Below are positions 5,528 to 6,167 of a stretch of 6,167 nucleotides of DNA, in pieces. Under the pieces are notes generated by a model, which saw only the letters and a program-made list of their open reading frames with translations, searched no databases and was not told the DNA's origin. The DNA comes from an uncultured bacterium. Lineage in GTDB: Bacteria > Actinomycetota > Coriobacteriia > Coriobacteriales > Coriobacteriaceae. The translations under genes and the position numbers were made by a program. The stretch's first letter is position 1. The number at the start of each line of letters is the position of its first letter. The stretch is from the NCBI GenBank assembly GCA_905216045.1, contig CAJMSL010000114.1, positions 1 to 6,167 on the forward strand, read 5' to 3'.

Positions 5528-5541
5528 AGCTCGAACGAGCT
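5528..5541. promoter_or_regulatory. Inverted repeat AGCTCG-AA-CGAGCT in the rrf2 leader
   Basis: A perfect 6-bp dyad with a 2-nt centre ends 26 nt upstream of the rrf2 ATG. A further AGCT lies at 5551-5554, so alternative pairings exist. It could be an operator for the regulator's own dimer or a leader hairpin near the ribosome site. Confidence 0.4.
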
Positions 5542-5634
5542 CCGGGGCCGAGCTTGTGTCGAGACGCTAAATGACCGCCAGGACATCCAAATGGTAAATC
5601 GGATATCCACTGAGTGCCGCGCTTGGAGCGAAAT

Positions 5635-5645
5635 GCATCAGATGC
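5635..5645. promoter_or_regulatory. Inverted repeat GCATC-A-GATGC near the rrf2 start point
   Basis: A perfect 5-1-5 dyad lies about 10-20 bp downstream of the start point inferred from the -10 at 5663-5668. A dyad here fits repression by blocking early elongation or open-complex formation, consistent with autoregulation. It does not match the IscR consensus sites I know. Confidence 0.35.
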
Positions 5646-5662
5646 GGCGCACAGTGCAATTT

Positions 5663-5668
5663 AGTATA
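5663..5668 (-). promoter_or_regulatory. Candidate -10 of the rrf2-mutY promoter (TATACT)
   Basis: The minus strand carries TATACT here, 160 nt upstream of the rrf2 ATG, and no better box lies nearer. The -35 position (about 5686-5691, TTCTAC) is poor, as is common for activator-dependent or repressible promoters. The box sits inside the small dyad TTAG-N6-CTAA (5661-5674), a possible operator. The leader would be about 150 nt. Confidence 0.4.
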
Positions 5669-5779
5669 ACCTAACCCCCTGCCTCGTAGAACAGGTGTTG
5701 CGCAACAAAGCTGTTGTTCAGACAGATATACTTATTAGATTTTACTTGCGTTCCCGAAGGCGCGGGGATTCTGGGCGAA

Positions 5780-5819
5780 GATGCACCAGGGCGATCGTTC
5801 TATCGAAACAAAGTGCATC
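5780..5819. repeat. Nested inverted repeat between the tRNA terminator and the rrf2 promoter
   Basis: GATGCAC (5780-5786) pairs with GTGCATC (5813-5819). Inside it CGAT (5792-5795) pairs with ATCG (5802-5805). There is no T-tract on either side. A smaller dyad AACAA/TTGTT lies at 5704-5718. No gene is seen in 5675-5825; the function of these dyads is unknown. Confidence 0.3.
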
Positions 5820-5825
5820 AAACGC

Positions 5826-5853
5826 AAAAAGCCACGTCCGAAGACGTGGCTTT
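5826..5853 (-). terminator. Intrinsic terminator of tRNA-Asp
   Basis: On the minus strand AAAGCCACGTC pairs with GACGTGGCTTT (11 bp; arms 5853-5843 and 5838-5828) closed by a TTCG tetraloop. The T-run continues to 5826. It lies 8 nt past the tRNA CCA end. Confidence 0.9.
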
Positions 5854-5861
5854 AATTGCGT

Positions 5862-5939
<78 letters not shown>

Positions 5940-5985
5940 AGGCAGACGTTCGCGTTTGTTTCCGCTCGCGTGCGCTGCGGGGATT

Positions 5986-6015
5986 AGTATACACAGAAGT
6001 CTGTCCGGCGCGCAA
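5986..6015 (-). promoter_or_regulatory. Promoter of tRNA-Asp
   Basis: The minus strand has -35 TTGCGC (6015-6010), an 18-bp spacer and -10 TATACT (5991-5986, preceded by TGTG, extended -10 style). Initiation would fall near 5979, about 40 nt before the mature tRNA 5' end. A/T tracts directly upstream (6018-6038) could be an UP element, as is common for stable-RNA promoters. Confidence 0.62.
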
Positions 6016-6048
6016 CAACTTTTTTGAAAAAATTTTTCGGGGCCATCC

Positions 6049-6078
6049 GGGAGGGTCTCCGGGGCTGAGGGCGGGGGG
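6049..6078 (+). other. G-quadruplex motif upstream of the tRNA promoter
   Basis: The plus strand has five G-runs: GGG-A-GGG (6049-6055), GGGG (6061-6064), GGG (6069-6071) and GGGGGG (6073-6078), with loops of 1, 5, 4 and 1 nt. This fits the standard quadruplex pattern. No gene is seen from 5940 to 6167. Confidence 0.6.
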
Positions 6079-6088
6079 TTTATTTGAT

Positions 6089-6155
6089 AGAAAAAAAAGG
6101 AACGGACAAAAGGAAGAAACAGAAAGTAATGAAAATTGGAGGGGAGAACAAAGCC
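6089..6155 (+). other. Purine-rich non-coding tract
   Basis: After the G-rich motif the plus strand turns almost entirely purine (AAAAAAAAGG, AAAAGGAAGAAA, GGAGGGGAGAA) and is low in complexity, unlike the GC-rich genes. GGAGGGG (6139-6145) resembles a ribosome site, but no start codon follows at a usable distance. AAAGCCCGC at 6151-6159 near the edge could be one arm of a terminator whose other arm is outside the window. Confidence 0.5.
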
Positions 6156-6167
6156 CGCAAAAAAACC

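Noticed and set aside
4288..5574. 428-codon plus-strand frame opposite mutY and rrf2
   Set aside because: It spans two well-supported minus-strand genes and shows no family motif; a codon-composition shadow.
5727..5732. TATACT on the plus strand as a promoter
   Set aside because: It has no -35 at proper spacing and nothing downstream on the plus strand to express.

Overview
The window looks like chromosome of a GC-rich, anaerobic or microaerophilic gut-type actinobacterium. Coriobacteriia, Collinsella-like, is my best guess. That is inference from base composition, the rubrerythrin, and the style of the terminators and proteins; no database was searched. Every supported gene lies on the minus strand, so the window is best read from right to left. 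Long plus-strand reading frames opposite rmuC and mutY are GC-driven shadows.

In transcription order (right to left), a G-rich and then purine-rich non-coding stretch (6040-6167) precedes a tRNA-Asp(GUC) gene with its own promoter and a UUCG-loop terminator. Next is an Rrf2-family regulator with an IscR/NsrR-type Cys/His iron-sulfur ligand set. It is followed 21 nt later by a MutY-like adenine glycosylase that lacks the [4Fe-4S] cysteines and has Glu in place of the catalytic Asp. Then comes rubrerythrin (peroxide reduction), with no clear terminator between it and the glycosylase. After it are a four-helix basic membrane protein of unknown function, a small single-pass membrane protein, and rmuC, which ends in a terminator. 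The rrf2-mutY-rbr block reads as an oxidative or nitrosative stress and DNA-repair group.

The most unusual content is a structured element of about 165 nt present in two direct copies (2288-2455 and 3252-3418). Each copy starts about 17-21 nt after the stop codon of a minus-strand gene (the membrane protein and rubrerythrin). Each has a very long hairpin (29-32 bp), a conserved loop of 22-23 nt, a conserved 45-nt linker, and a GC-rich intrinsic terminator. Loop, linker and terminator are nearly identical between copies. The long stem differs in sequence but stays paired, through compensated substitutions and paired indels. This is the pattern expected of a selected RNA (or DNA) structure, here a modular structured 3' UTR or 3'-end-derived RNA. 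A degenerate fragment of the terminator arm also lies in the rubrerythrin leader.

The larger non-coding stretches are 2035-2473 (one palindrome and element copy A), 3107-3435 (a 20-bp-period repeat and copy B), and 5503-5861 (rrf2 promoter, dyads, tRNA terminator).
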